Source: Stenotrophomonas sp. 24(2023)
GTDB taxonomy: Bacteria > Pseudomonadota > Gammaproteobacteria > Xanthomonadales > Xanthomonadaceae
NCBI RefSeq assembly: GCF_030913365.1
Contig: NZ_CP133160.1
Span: 868,001 to 932,000, forward strand
DNA length: 64,000 nt
Direction of reading: 5' to 3'
A model generated the notes under the pieces. The model did not search any database, had not been told where the DNA came from, and worked only from the letters and a program-made list of their open reading frames with translations. The position numbers were made by a program, and so were the translations under genes. Positions 36,077-44,677 of the stretch are shown here, in pieces; positions within the stretch are counted from its first letter, which is position 1; each line of letters begins with the position of its first letter.

Positions 36077-37276
36077 ATGTCCCGTCCCTGCCGCCGCCTC
36101 CGCTCCCCCGCCGGCCTGCTGGCCACGCTCCTGCTCGCGCTGTCCGCATCTCCGGCCGCCACCGCCGCACAGGCAGGCGACCTGGTCAGCGCCACGCCCT
36201 ATCACGCCAGCTGGGTGCCCTCCCGGGCCGCCCAGGCCTACCGGCTGGTCTATCGCACCGCGGACCCCCACGGCAATCTCGCCCAGGCCACGGGCCTGCT
36301 GTACCTGCCGGCCGGTCCCGCCCCGGCCGGCGGCTGGCCGGTGGTCTCCTGGGCGCATGGCACCCAAGGCATCGCCGACCACTGCGCACCCTCGGTCTCC
36401 GGCCCCTACCAGCCCGAGCGTGATGGCCGTTTCCTGGACCAGTTCCTGGCGGACGGCTACGCCGTGGCGGCCGCCGACTACCAGGGCCTGGGCAGCCCGG
36501 GCGCGCACGTCTATCTGCATGTGCGTACCGCCGCACGCAACACCCTCGACCTGGTGACCGCCAGCCACCAGCTGCTGCCAGCGGGGCAGCTGTCGCCGCG
36601 CTGGGTATCGGTCGGCCACTCACAAGGGGCCGCCGCCGCCCTGGTCGCCGGGCACCTGGCAGCCCGCCAGCAGGACACGGGCCTGGATTACCGGGGCAGT
36701 TTCACCACCGGCACGCCGACCGCCGTCGAACTGACCGTGCTGGCCATGACGCCCGGCAACCGGGCCGCCAATCCCGGCGCACTCAACGCCTACCACGCCT
36801 ATCTGCTCGATGGCCTGCTGCAGATGGCACCGCGGATCGACGCCGTGCTGAGCCCGGCCGGGCGGGCCCGGGTGGCCCAGGCGCGCCAGCTGTGCCTGGG
36901 CCCGTTGGCCACGGCGCTGGACGGTGCCAGCACCGGCGAGATGTTCACCGCGCCGCTGGCGCAGGTCGCGGGCATCGGGGCCCTGCTGCATGACTATCTC
37001 GGCGTGCCACGCCAGGGCTTCGGCCAGCCGCTGATGCTGGGCCATGGCCAGCACGACCGGGATGTGCCCTACCTCACCACCCTGCTGTATGCCACCGGGC
37101 TGGCCGTACGTGGTGAACCGGTCGCCTTCCGGCGCTACCCGGTGGATCACCGCGGCACCCTGGATGCGGCCACCGCCGATGGCCTGGCCTTCGTGCGCGC
37201 ACGGCTGGGCGCTGGCCACTTCGATGGGCCCGCCGAGACCATCCGGCTGGAGCCGCTGCTCCAGGACGTGCCCTAG
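36077..37276 (+). CDS. Secreted lipase-like alpha/beta hydrolase
   Basis: A 399-residue exported protein with a signal peptide (about 1-32, ending ATAA). The alpha/beta-hydrolase fold has the nucleophile elbow SVGHSQGAAAALVAG, an oxyanion stretch VVSWAHGTQGIADHCAP, LGHGQHDRDVPYLTT (candidate acid Asp) and RRYPVDHRGTL (candidate His). Gene style fits the secretory lipase (LIP, PF03583-like) family. It would hydrolyse esters in the periplasm or medium; the substrate is unknown. The ATG at 36077 opens the signal peptide; an in-frame ATG at 35975 precedes a run that does not look coding. Confidence 0.78.
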   Translation: MSRPCRRLRSPAGLLATLLLALSASPAATAAQAGDLVSATPYHASWVPSRAAQAYRLVYRTADPHGNLAQATGLLYLPAGPAPAGGWPVVSWAHGTQGIADHCAPSVSGPYQPERDGRFLDQFLADGYAVAAADYQGLGSPGAHVYLHVRTAARNTLDLVTASHQLLPAGQLSPRWVSVGHSQGAAAALVAGHLAARQQDTGLDYRGSFTTGTPTAVELTVLAMTPGNRAANPGALNAYHAYLLDGLLQMAPRIDAVLSPAGRARVAQARQLCLGPLATALDGASTGEMFTAPLAQVAGIGALLHDYLGVPRQGFGQPLMLGHGQHDRDVPYLTTLLYATGLAVRGEPVAFRRYPVDHRGTLDAATADGLAFVRARLGAGHFDGPAETIRLEPLLQDVP

Positions 37277-37298
37277 GCACGGCCGGATGCCCGCACTG

Positions 37299-37319
37299 CC
37301 GCCGGGCACTGCCCGGCGG
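37299..37319. terminator. Palindromic hairpin between convergent lipase gene and nadE
   Basis: CCGCCGGGC-ACT-GCCCGGCGG, a perfect 9-bp stem with a 3-base loop, fills the gap between the two stops. No T-run, so it is a weak terminator or an mRNA-end hairpin; the stem core is that of the GCCGGGC palindromes elsewhere. Confidence 0.5.
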
Positions 37320-37326
37320 ACGGGGT

Positions 37327-38961
37327 TCAGGCCGTGTAGCCGTTGCTGATCGGGTAACGGCGCTCGCGGCCGAAGGCGCGGCGCGAGACCTTCGGGCCCG
37401 GCGCAGCCTGGTGGCGCTTCCATTCGCTGATGCGCACCAGGCGCAGCACGCGGTCGACCACGGCCGCATCGTAACCGGCGGCGACAATCTCCCCGCGCGA
37501 CTGCTCCTGGTCGATGTAGCGGTACAGGATGCCGTCCAGCACGTCGTAGGCCGGCAGCGAATCCTGGTCCAGCTGGTTCTCGCGCAGTTCCGCCGACGGC
37601 GGGCGGCTGATCACCGCCGGCGGGATCACCGGGGCGCCGCCCACGGTGTTGCGCCATTTGGCCAGGCCGAACACCTCGGTCTTGTACAGGTCCTTCAGCG
37701 GCGCGTAGCCACCGCACATGTCGCCATAGATCGTCGCGTAGCCGACCGCGTACTCGCTCTTGTTGCCGGTGGTCAGCAGCAGGCCGCCGAACTTGTTGGC
37801 CAGCGCCATCAGGATCACGCCACGGCTGCGCGACTGCAGGTTCTCTTCGGTGAGGTCCGGCGTGGTGCCTTCGAACATCGGCGCCAGCGCCTCCATCAGG
37901 CCCTTGAACGCCGGCTCGATGGACAGCCCTTCCAGCGTCACGCCCAGCGCCTGGCACTGTTCCACCGCCAGGTCGTTGGACAGCCCGGCGGTATAGCGCG
38001 ACGGCAGGCGCACGGCGGTGACGTTGTCCGCGCCCAGTGCATCGACCGCCATCGCCAGCACCAGCGCCGAGTCGATGCCGCCGGACAGGCCCAGCCATAC
38101 CTTCTTGAAGCCGTTCTTGCGGCAGTAATCCTGGATGCCCCGGGTCACTGCTCGCCAGGCCAGCGCATCCATGCTTTCGTCACCATCGTCCATCCACACG
38201 TGCGGCATGAAGCGGCGGTGCGCGCCGTCATATTCCACCACCAGCCACTGGTCGACGAAGGCCGCCGCGGCCGGGTGCACGGTGCCGTCACCGTCGGCCA
38301 CCACCGAGGCGCCATCGAACACCAGCGCGTCCTGGCCACCGACCACGTTGAGGTAGGCGATGGCCGCGCCGCTCTCGCGGGTGCGTGCGGCCAGCACGGC
38401 ATCGCGCTGGGCATGCTTGCCGCGCTCGTAGGGCGAGGCGTTGGGCACCACCACCAGCTGCGCGCCGGCACGCACGGTGTCGGCCAGCGGCTCGGCAAAC
38501 CACAGGTCCTCGCAGATCAGCAGGCCCACTGGAATGCCATTGACCTCGAACACGCAGCTGCCGCCGTCCGGGTCGACATCGAAGTAGCGGCGTTCATCGA
38601 ACACCGCATAGTTGGGCAGCTCGCGCTTGCGGTAGGTCTTTTCGACGATGCCATCGCGCAGCACGCTGGCCGCGTTGTAGACCACCGCGCCGGCCGATTC
38701 CGGCCAGCCGACCACCGCGGTGATGCCCGTGCAGGCCGCGGCGATGTGTTCCAGTGCCTGGGCGCAGTCCTGCAGGAAGCCCGGGCGCAGCAGCAGGTCT
38801 TCCGGCGGGTAGCCGCTGACGGCCAGCTCCGGGAACATCACCAGCTCGGCCCCGAACTCGTCGCGCGCTTGGCCGATCAACCCGATGATGCGCTCGGTGT
38901 TGCCGGCCACATCGCCGACCGGAAAATCAAACTGCGCCATCGCGATGCGGATCGAAGCCAT
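37327..38961 (-). CDS. nadE: Glutamine-dependent NAD+ synthetase
   Basis: A 544-residue two-domain enzyme. The N-terminal nitrilase-like amidotransferase (about 1-250) has the Glu-Lys-Cys triad in MFPELAVSGYPPEDLL, YRKRELPNY and LLICEDLWF. The C-terminal NAD synthetase domain (about 270-544) has the ATP-pyrophosphatase loop LSGGIDSALV, then TGNKSEYAVGYATIYGD and the ending GRERRYPISNGY. It amidates nicotinic-acid adenine dinucleotide to NAD+ with ammonia from glutamine. The ATG at 38961 opens ASIRIAMAQFDF as in homologues; upstream codons to 39039 are not conserved-looking. Confidence 0.95.
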   Translation of the reverse strand: MASIRIAMAQFDFPVGDVAGNTERIIGLIGQARDEFGAELVMFPELAVSGYPPEDLLLRPGFLQDCAQALEHIAAACTGITAVVGWPESAGAVVYNAASVLRDGIVEKTYRKRELPNYAVFDERRYFDVDPDGGSCVFEVNGIPVGLLICEDLWFAEPLADTVRAGAQLVVVPNASPYERGKHAQRDAVLAARTRESGAAIAYLNVVGGQDALVFDGASVVADGDGTVHPAAAAFVDQWLVVEYDGAHRRFMPHVWMDDGDESMDALAWRAVTRGIQDYCRKNGFKKVWLGLSGGIDSALVLAMAVDALGADNVTAVRLPSRYTAGLSNDLAVEQCQALGVTLEGLSIEPAFKGLMEALAPMFEGTTPDLTEENLQSRSRGVILMALANKFGGLLLTTGNKSEYAVGYATIYGDMCGGYAPLKDLYKTEVFGLAKWRNTVGGAPVIPPAVISRPPSAELRENQLDQDSLPAYDVLDGILYRYIDQEQSRGEIVAAGYDAAVVDRVLRLVRISEWKRHQAAPGPKVSRRAFGRERRYPISNGYTA

Positions 38962-39029
38962 GGGGTCCAGCCTGTGGTTGCAATGCGCCATTGTAACGCC
39001 GCGCCGTGCGCCCGCCGGGATGCCCCCGG

Positions 39030-39053
39030 GTAGATCCACGCCATGCGTGGATG
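39030..39053 (+). repeat. SMAG-like element with GTAG head, TCCACGC subfamily
   Basis: GTAG followed by ATCCACGC-CAT-GCGTGGAT, a perfect 8-bp stem with a CAT loop, 68 bp before the nadE start and downstream of sucD. The cleanest copy in the window, with an intact GTAG head. Confidence 0.85.
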
Positions 39054-39086
39054 AGCCCGACCGGGTTACCTGGCGCCAGACGCAGA

Positions 39087-39108
39087 AAGGCCGCCCGGAG
39101 GCGGCCTT
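39087..39108 (-). terminator. Intrinsic terminator of sucCD
   Basis: AAGGCCGCC-CGGA-GGCGGCCTT, a 9-bp stem with a 4-base loop. On the minus strand it is followed by TCTGCG, after a CCTTTC arm, 65 bp downstream of the sucD stop. The weak T-run leaves the efficiency uncertain. Confidence 0.65.
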
Positions 39109-39172
39109 CCTGTTTCATGCACGCCGGCAGAAGCGCCGTCGACGGGCAGTCGACTCCCCCTGCCGAGCGGTC

Positions 39173-40048
39173 TTACTTGACCAGCTTGGCGATGGCAGCG
39201 CCCAGGTCGCCCGGCGAGCGGACGGTGACGACACCGGCAGCTTCCATGGCGGCGAACTTGCCTTCGGCCGTGCCCTTGCCGCCCGAGGCGATCGCACCGG
39301 CGTGGCCCATGCGCTTGCCGGCCGGAGCCGACGCACCGGCGATGAAGCCGACGACCGGCTTCTTCACGTGGTTCTTGATGTACTCGGCACCGGCTTCTTC
39401 AGCGTCGCCGCCGATTTCGCCGACCATGATGATGCCTTCGGTCTGCGGGTCTTCGTTGAACAGCTTCAGGCAGTCGACGAAGTTCAGGCCGTTGATCGGG
39501 TCACCGCCGATGCCGATGCAGGTGGACTGGCCCAGGCCGACTTCGGTGGTCTGCTTGACCGCTTCATAGGTCAGGGTGCCCGAACGCGACACGATGCCGA
39601 TCTTGCCCGGCTTGTGGATGTGGCCCGGCATGATGCCGATCTTGCACTCGCCCGGGGTGATGACGCCCGGGCAGTTCGGCCCGATCAGCACGGTGCCCGG
39701 GTAGGCGCTCTTCAGCACGTTGTCCACGCGCAGCATGTCCAGCACCGGGATGCCTTCGGTGATGCAGACGATGACCTTGATGCCGGCAGCTGCGGCTTCC
39801 AGGATCGCGTCAGCCGCGAACGGCGGCGGGACGTAGATGACCGATGCATCGGCGCCGGTGCTCTGCACGGCGTCGGCGACGGTGTTGAACACCGGCAGGT
39901 CGATGTGGGTGGTGCCGCCCTTGCCCGGGGTGACGCCGCCGACGACCTGGGTGCCGTACTCGATCATCTGGGTGGCGTGGAAGGTACCCTGCTGGCCGGT
40001 GAAGCCCTGCACGATCACCTTGGTGTTCTTGTTGATCAAAACAGACAT
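39173..40048 (-). CDS. sucD: Succinyl-CoA synthetase alpha subunit
   Basis: A 291-residue subunit that binds CoA in its N-terminal Rossmann domain ([28 protein letters not shown]) and carries the phosphorylated histidine in [18 protein letters not shown] and [10 protein letters not shown] are family hallmarks. With SucC it makes succinate and ATP (or GTP) from succinyl-CoA in the TCA cycle. Usual length is about 290. It follows sucC by 21 bp and ends before a terminator hairpin. Confidence 0.97.
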   Translation of the reverse strand: MSVLINKNTKVIVQGFTGQQGTFHATQMIEYGTQVVGGVTPGKGGTTHIDLPVFNTVADAVQSTGADASVIYVPPPFAADAILEAAAAGIKVIVCITEGIPVLDMLRVDNVLKSAYPGTVLIGPNCPGVITPGECKIGIMPGHIHKPGKIGIVSRSGTLTYEAVKQTTEVGLGQSTCIGIGGDPINGLNFVDCLKLFNEDPQTEGIIMVGEIGGDAEEAGAEYIKNHVKKPVVGFIAGASAPAGKRMGHAGAIASGGKGTAEGKFAAMEAAGVVTVRSPGDLGAAIAKLVK

Positions 40049-40069
40049 GTGAATTCCTTGGTGTCGGGA

Positions 40070-41239
40070 TCAGGCGGCGTTCTTGACCGCTTCAACGACC
40101 TTCTTGGCGCCGTCGTTGATGTTGTCAGCCGGGATGATGGCCATGCCGCTGTCACGCAGCAGCTGCTTGCCTTCTTCCACGTTGGTGCCTTCCAGGCGCA
40201 CCACGACCGGAACCTTGACGCCCACTTCCTTCACCGCGGCGATGATGCCTTCGGCAATCATGTCGCAGCGGACGATGCCGCCGAAGATGTTGACGAAGAT
40301 GCCTTCGACCTTGTCCGAGGACAGGATCAGCTTGAAGGCTTCGATGACGCGCTGCTTGTTGGCACCGCCGCCCACGTCCAGGAAGTTCGCCGGCTCGCCG
40401 CCGTTGAGCTTGATGACGTCCATGGTGGCCATGGCCAGGCCGGCGCCGTTCACCATGCAGCCGATGTTGCCGTCCATGGTGACGTAGTTGATGTCCAGCT
40501 CCGAAGCGGTCACTTCGGTTTCATCTTCCTGCGACTTGTCGCGCATGGCGACCAGTGCCTTGTGGCGGAAGTTGGCGTTGTCATCGCTGTTGAACTTGCC
40601 GTCCAGCGCGTACAGGTTGCCGTCGTCCAGGATGGCCAGCGGGTTGATCTCAACCAGGGCCAGGTCCTTTTCGTTGAAGATGCGGTACAGGTTCACCATG
40701 ATGTTGGCGAACTGGCCGGCCTGCTTGGCGGTCAGGCCCATCTTGAAGCCGATGTCACGGCCGTGGTAACCCTGCACGCCCTCGACGAAGTCCACGTTCA
40801 GCGTGTGGATCTTGTCCGGGGTTTCGGCGGCGACCTGCTCGATCTCCATGCCGCCTTCGGACGAAGCGATGAAGCTGATGGTGCGGGTGCCACGATCCAC
40901 CAGGACCGACAGGTACAGCTCCTTGACGATCTCGCCGGCGGTGGTCACCAGCACCAGGTTGATCGGCAGCTCGACGCCGGCGGTCTGGTAGGTGGCCATC
41001 TTGGTGCCGAGCATCTTGGCCGCAGCGGCCTTCACGTCATCGACGGTCTTGCAGAACTTGACGCCGCCTGCCTTGCCGCGGCCGCCAGCGTGGATCTGCG
41101 CCTTGACCATCCAGGGGCCCTGGCCCAGCGACTGGGCGACGGCAACCGCCTCGTCCGGGGTCGCTGCGACCTTGCCGGCCGGGACCGGGATGCCGTATTC
41201 GGCAAGCAGTTGTTTTGCCTGGTATTCGTGGAAATTCAT
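40070..41239 (-). CDS. sucC: Succinyl-CoA synthetase beta subunit
   Basis: A 389-residue ATP-grasp protein ([25 protein letters not shown], then [29 protein letters not shown] and a C-terminal [13 protein letters not shown] that contacts CoA and SucD). It binds the nucleotide and forms the heterodimer with SucD. First gene of sucCD. The 340-bp gap to the divergent pilS is long; no clear sucC promoter was recognised there. Confidence 0.97.
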   Translation of the reverse strand: MNFHEYQAKQLLAEYGIPVPAGKVAATPDEAVAVAQSLGQGPWMVKAQIHAGGRGKAGGVKFCKTVDDVKAAAAKMLGTKMATYQTAGVELPINLVLVTTAGEIVKELYLSVLVDRGTRTISFIASSEGGMEIEQVAAETPDKIHTLNVDFVEGVQGYHGRDIGFKMGLTAKQAGQFANIMVNLYRIFNEKDLALVEINPLAILDDGNLYALDGKFNSDDNANFRHKALVAMRDKSQEDETEVTASELDINYVTMDGNIGCMVNGAGLAMATMDVIKLNGGEPANFLDVGGGANKQRVIEAFKLILSSDKVEGIFVNIFGGIVRCDMIAEGIIAAVKEVGVKVPVVVRLEGTNVEEGKQLLRDSGMAIIPADNINDGAKKVVEAVKNAA

Positions 41240-41486
41240 GCGTCACCGTGGGAATAGGAACGACCGCACGCAATTCCTCGGGGGCCCCGGGCAGGGACAC
41301 CGGCACGGACCGCGGCGGGCCCACTATTGTGGCTGAGCCGGCGCCGGGGCGCAAAGAAGTCAGTTCCGCGACACCTCGCCCCCCGGGATTCCGGCGGAAT
41401 TTCAGTCAGTTGCGCCCTGCCCCGCCCGGCACCGCCGTGGCCGCTGGTGCCCCGGCGGTACCGAATGCGCGACCTGCGCCCCGGTC

Positions 41487-41510
41487 AGGCCCCGTCCCGG
41501 GGCCTATACT
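41487..41510 (+). promoter_or_regulatory. Candidate pilS promoter with overlapping palindrome
   Basis: AGGCCCC-GTCCC-GGGGCCT (41487-41505) is a perfect 7-bp inverted repeat that runs into a TATACT -10-like hexamer (41505-41510), 70 bp before the pilS GTG. A -35 is weak (CGGTCA at 41482-41487). The rest of the 41240-41579 gap is GC-rich and shows no other recognised element. Confidence 0.4.
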
Positions 41511-41579
41511 TGCCCGGCTGCGGTTTACCGCGCGTCCGCACAGAACCAGATTCCAGGCAGCCTGAAGGGGAGTTCCGGC

Positions 41580-43193
41580 GTGTCACCCAGTGCTTCACTC
41601 ATCGACCGCATCGAGTCGATCCCGCGGCGCGAGCTGTATTTCTTCGCGCTCTACCGCGTCCTGATGGCCTCGGTGATCGCCGCACTGCTGTTCAGCCCCC
41701 TGTCCTCGATGGTCGGCGCCCCCGACCACCCCCACCTGGCCTCGTGGGTCAGCGGCGCCTACCTGGTGCTGTCGCTGCTGCTGTTGACCGTGGGCCGCAG
41801 CGAACAGTGGCTGCGGCCGATCGTGGTCTGCGGCGTGGCCGTGGACATCGTCGCCGCCTCGATGCTCGCCCATGCACTGCCCGGTGCCAGCGCCGGCATT
41901 TCGATGTCGCTGCTGTTCAACATCGCGGCCGCCGCCACCCTGCTGCCGCTGACCCTCAGCGTCAGCCTGGCCATGGCGGCCAGCGTGGCCACGGCCATTG
42001 AATATGCCTGGAAGGTCACCGAGGGCGGTGATCCCACGCGCACCCTGGCCGAACTGGCCATGTTCACCACCAGCTACCTGGCCGTGGCCTTCATCAGCCA
42101 CCAGGTCGGCAACCGTGCGCGGCGCAACCAGCAGCTGGCCAACCAGCGCGGCGACGAAGTGGCCAACCTGTTCCAGATCAACGAGCTGATCATCCGCCGC
42201 ATGCGCACCGGCGTGCTGGTGGTCGATGCCGACAACCGCATCACCCTGGCCAACGAGGCCGGTGCCAACCTGCTGGGCGACAACGACGATGCCGCCGCCA
42301 GTGGCCGCCTGGACCTGGCGGCCATCGCGCCCGAACTGGCCCGCCGCCTGCAGCGCTGGCGCAACGGCTGGGTGCAGGACGAGCTGCCCCTGCAGCTGGC
42401 CCCGGACCAGCCGGAAGTGCAGCCGCGCTTTGCCCGCCTGCTGGCCGGCAGCGACCTGGTGCTGGTGTTCCTGGACGACTCCAGCGTGGTCTCGCGCCGG
42501 GCCGAATCCCTCACGCTCTCGGCGATGGGGCGCTTTTCGGCCAGCCTGGCCCACGAGATCCGCAACCCGCTGGCGGCGATCAACTACGCCGTGCAGCTGC
42601 TGGAAGAAGGTACCGGCTTCAACGAAAGCGACCGCCGGCTGCTGCAGATCATCCGCCAGCAGTGCCAGCGCACCAACGGCATCGTCGAAAGCGTGCTCGG
42701 CCTGGCCCGGCGCGAGCGCGCCACCCCCGAGAACGTGGACCTGGTCGCGTTCGTGCGCCGCTTCGTGGTCGAGTACAAGCAGACACTCACGCTGGAAACC
42801 GACAGCCTGGAGCCGATCATCAGCGAGACCACGGTGGCCGCGCAGGTCGATCCGCGCCACCTGCACCAGGTACTGACCGTACTGGTGCACAACGCGCTCA
42901 AGTACGGCCGTGTCGGCGACCAGCCCGCGCGCATCCGCCTGCGCGTGGCACGCCACGAACGCAGTGCGGTGGTGGACGTGATGGACCGCGGCCCGGGCAT
43001 TCCCGAAACCGTCGCCGCACAGCTGTTCCGCCCCTTCTTCACCACCTCCGAGCACGGCACCGGCCTGGGCCTGTACATCGCCCGCGAGCTGTGCCGCGCC
43101 AACCAGTCACGTCTGGACTACATTCCGGTTCCCGCCGGCGGCTCCTGTTTCCGCCTGGTGCTGCCCGGCCCGCATACCCTGATGCCACCGTGA
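41580..43193 (+). CDS. pilS: Type IV pilus sensor histidine kinase PilS
   Basis: A 537-residue kinase. Six N-terminal membrane helices (about 25-190) are followed by a PAS-like region (about 205-300), then the phosphoacceptor motif SASLAHEIRNPLAAINYAVQLLEEG and an ATPase domain with VHNALKYGR, VMDRGPGIP and GTGLGLYIARELC. The multi-helix sensor followed by an NtrB-like core is the PilS layout. It phosphorylates PilR, which turns on pilA in pseudomonads and xanthomonads. The start is GTG at 41580 with GGGGAG upstream. It is 61 bp before pilR. Confidence 0.93.
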   Translation: MSPSASLIDRIESIPRRELYFFALYRVLMASVIAALLFSPLSSMVGAPDHPHLASWVSGAYLVLSLLLLTVGRSEQWLRPIVVCGVAVDIVAASMLAHALPGASAGISMSLLFNIAAAATLLPLTLSVSLAMAASVATAIEYAWKVTEGGDPTRTLAELAMFTTSYLAVAFISHQVGNRARRNQQLANQRGDEVANLFQINELIIRRMRTGVLVVDADNRITLANEAGANLLGDNDDAAASGRLDLAAIAPELARRLQRWRNGWVQDELPLQLAPDQPEVQPRFARLLAGSDLVLVFLDDSSVVSRRAESLTLSAMGRFSASLAHEIRNPLAAINYAVQLLEEGTGFNESDRRLLQIIRQQCQRTNGIVESVLGLARRERATPENVDLVAFVRRFVVEYKQTLTLETDSLEPIISETTVAAQVDPRHLHQVLTVLVHNALKYGRVGDQPARIRLRVARHERSAVVDVMDRGPGIPETVAAQLFRPFFTTSEHGTGLGLYIARELCRANQSRLDYIPVPAGGSCFRLVLPGPHTLMPP

Positions 43194-43254
43194 CCGCGAT
43201 GCCACCGCGTCAAACATTTGTCGCTTTGTACTCCCTCGGCTATCTTTCATCCCC

Positions 43255-44628
43255 ATGAACGACACCCGCAGCGCACTGATCGTCGACGACGAGCGCGACA
43301 TCCGCGAACTGCTGGTGCTGACCCTGGGCCGCATGGGCCTGCGCATCAGCACCGCCGCCAATCTCGCCGAAGCCCGCGAGCTGCTGGCCAGCAACCCGTA
43401 CGACCTGTGCATCACCGACATGCGCCTGCCCGATGGCAACGGCATCGAACTGGTCAGTGAGATCGCCCAGCACTTCCCGCATACCCCCGTGGCGATGATC
43501 ACCGCCTTCGGCAGCATGGATCTGGCGGTGGAAGCCCTGAAGGCCGGCGCCTTCGATTTCGTCAGCAAGCCGGTGGACATCGCCGTGCTGCGCGGTCTGG
43601 TCAAGCACGCGCTGGAACTCAACAATGCCGAACGCCGCGTGGCGGCGCCGACCAGCGATGAAGGTGGCCGCCTGCTGGGTGATTCGGCGGCGATGGCACA
43701 GCTGCGCGGCACCATCGCCAAGGTGGCCCGAAGCCAGGCCCCGGTCTACATCCTGGGCGAATCGGGCGTGGGCAAGGAACTGGTGGCACGCACCATCCAC
43801 AGCCAGAGCGCGCGCGCGGCCGGCCCGTTCATTCCCGTCAACTGCGGGGCCATCCCCGGCGAGCTGATGGAAAGCGAGTTCTTCGGCCACCGCAAGGGCA
43901 GCTTCAGTGGCGCCCACGCCGACAAGCCCGGCCTGTTCCAGGCCGCCAACGGCGGCACCCTGTTCCTGGATGAAGTGGCCGAACTGCCCCTGCAGATGCA
44001 GGTGAAGCTGCTGCGTGCCATCCAGGAAAAATCGGTACGGTCGGTCGGTGCCGCGCAGGAAGAACCGGTGGACGTGCGCATCCTGTCGGCCACCCATCGT
44101 GACCTGGCCGAGCTGGTCGAGGATGGCCGCTTCCGCCACGACCTGTACTACCGCATCAACGTCATCGAACTGAAGGTGCCGCCGCTGCGCGAGCGTCGCC
44201 AGGACCTGCCGGCCCTGGCCGCCGCGATCCTGGCACGGCTGGCGCGCAGCCATGGCCGTCCCACCCCGCTGCTGGCCCCTTCCGCGCTGGACGCGCTGGC
44301 CCAGTACGGCTTCCCCGGCAACGTGCGTGAACTGGAGAACATTCTCGAGCGCGCCCTGGCCCTGGCCGAGGAAGACTGCATCGGCATCGACGACCTGCGG
44401 CTGCCACAGCACGCACCGCGCGCACCGGGCGCTGCGGCACCGCCGGAAGCCGTGGCCGACCTGCCTGCCAGCGGCGCGGCCCTGCCGTCGTACATCGAGC
44501 AGATGGAACGCACCGCGATCCAGCGCGCGCTGGAGGAAAACCGCTGGAACAAGACCCGCACCGCCGCGCAGCTGGGCATCACCTTCCGGGCGCTGCGCTA
44601 CAAGCTGAAGAAGCTGGGCATGGAATGA
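43255..44628 (+). CDS. pilR: Sigma-54 activator PilR
   Basis: A 457-residue NtrC-family regulator. The receiver domain has DDERD and phosphorylated Asp55 in LCITDMRLPDG. The AAA+ domain has Walker A GESGVGKE, LFLDEVAELPLQMQVKLLRAIQ and RHDLYYRINVIELKVPPLRER. The C-terminal Fis-type helix-turn-helix (ERTAIQRALEENRWNKTRTAAQLGITFRALRYKLKKLG) binds DNA. Oddly, the sigma-54 contact loop reads GSFSGA instead of GAFTGA, a conservative Thr-to-Ser change. It should activate the sigma-54 promoter of pilA at 47650. Confidence 0.94.
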   Translation: MNDTRSALIVDDERDIRELLVLTLGRMGLRISTAANLAEARELLASNPYDLCITDMRLPDGNGIELVSEIAQHFPHTPVAMITAFGSMDLAVEALKAGAFDFVSKPVDIAVLRGLVKHALELNNAERRVAAPTSDEGGRLLGDSAAMAQLRGTIAKVARSQAPVYILGESGVGKELVARTIHSQSARAAGPFIPVNCGAIPGELMESEFFGHRKGSFSGAHADKPGLFQAANGGTLFLDEVAELPLQMQVKLLRAIQEKSVRSVGAAQEEPVDVRILSATHRDLAELVEDGRFRHDLYYRINVIELKVPPLRERRQDLPALAAAILARLARSHGRPTPLLAPSALDALAQYGFPGNVRELENILERALALAEEDCIGIDDLRLPQHAPRAPGAAAPPEAVADLPASGAALPSYIEQMERTAIQRALEENRWNKTRTAAQLGITFRALRYKLKKLGME

Positions 44629-44635
44629 AGGCGGC

Positions 44636-44655
44636 GCGGGCGCCTGTGCGCCCGC
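44636..44655. terminator. Hairpin between convergent pilR and pilB
   Basis: GCGGGCGC-CTGT-GCGCCCGC, an 8-bp perfect stem in the 49-bp gap between the two stops. No T-run. Confidence 0.5.
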
Positions 44656-44677
44656 ATCCGTCGCGCGGCGCCCCCGG

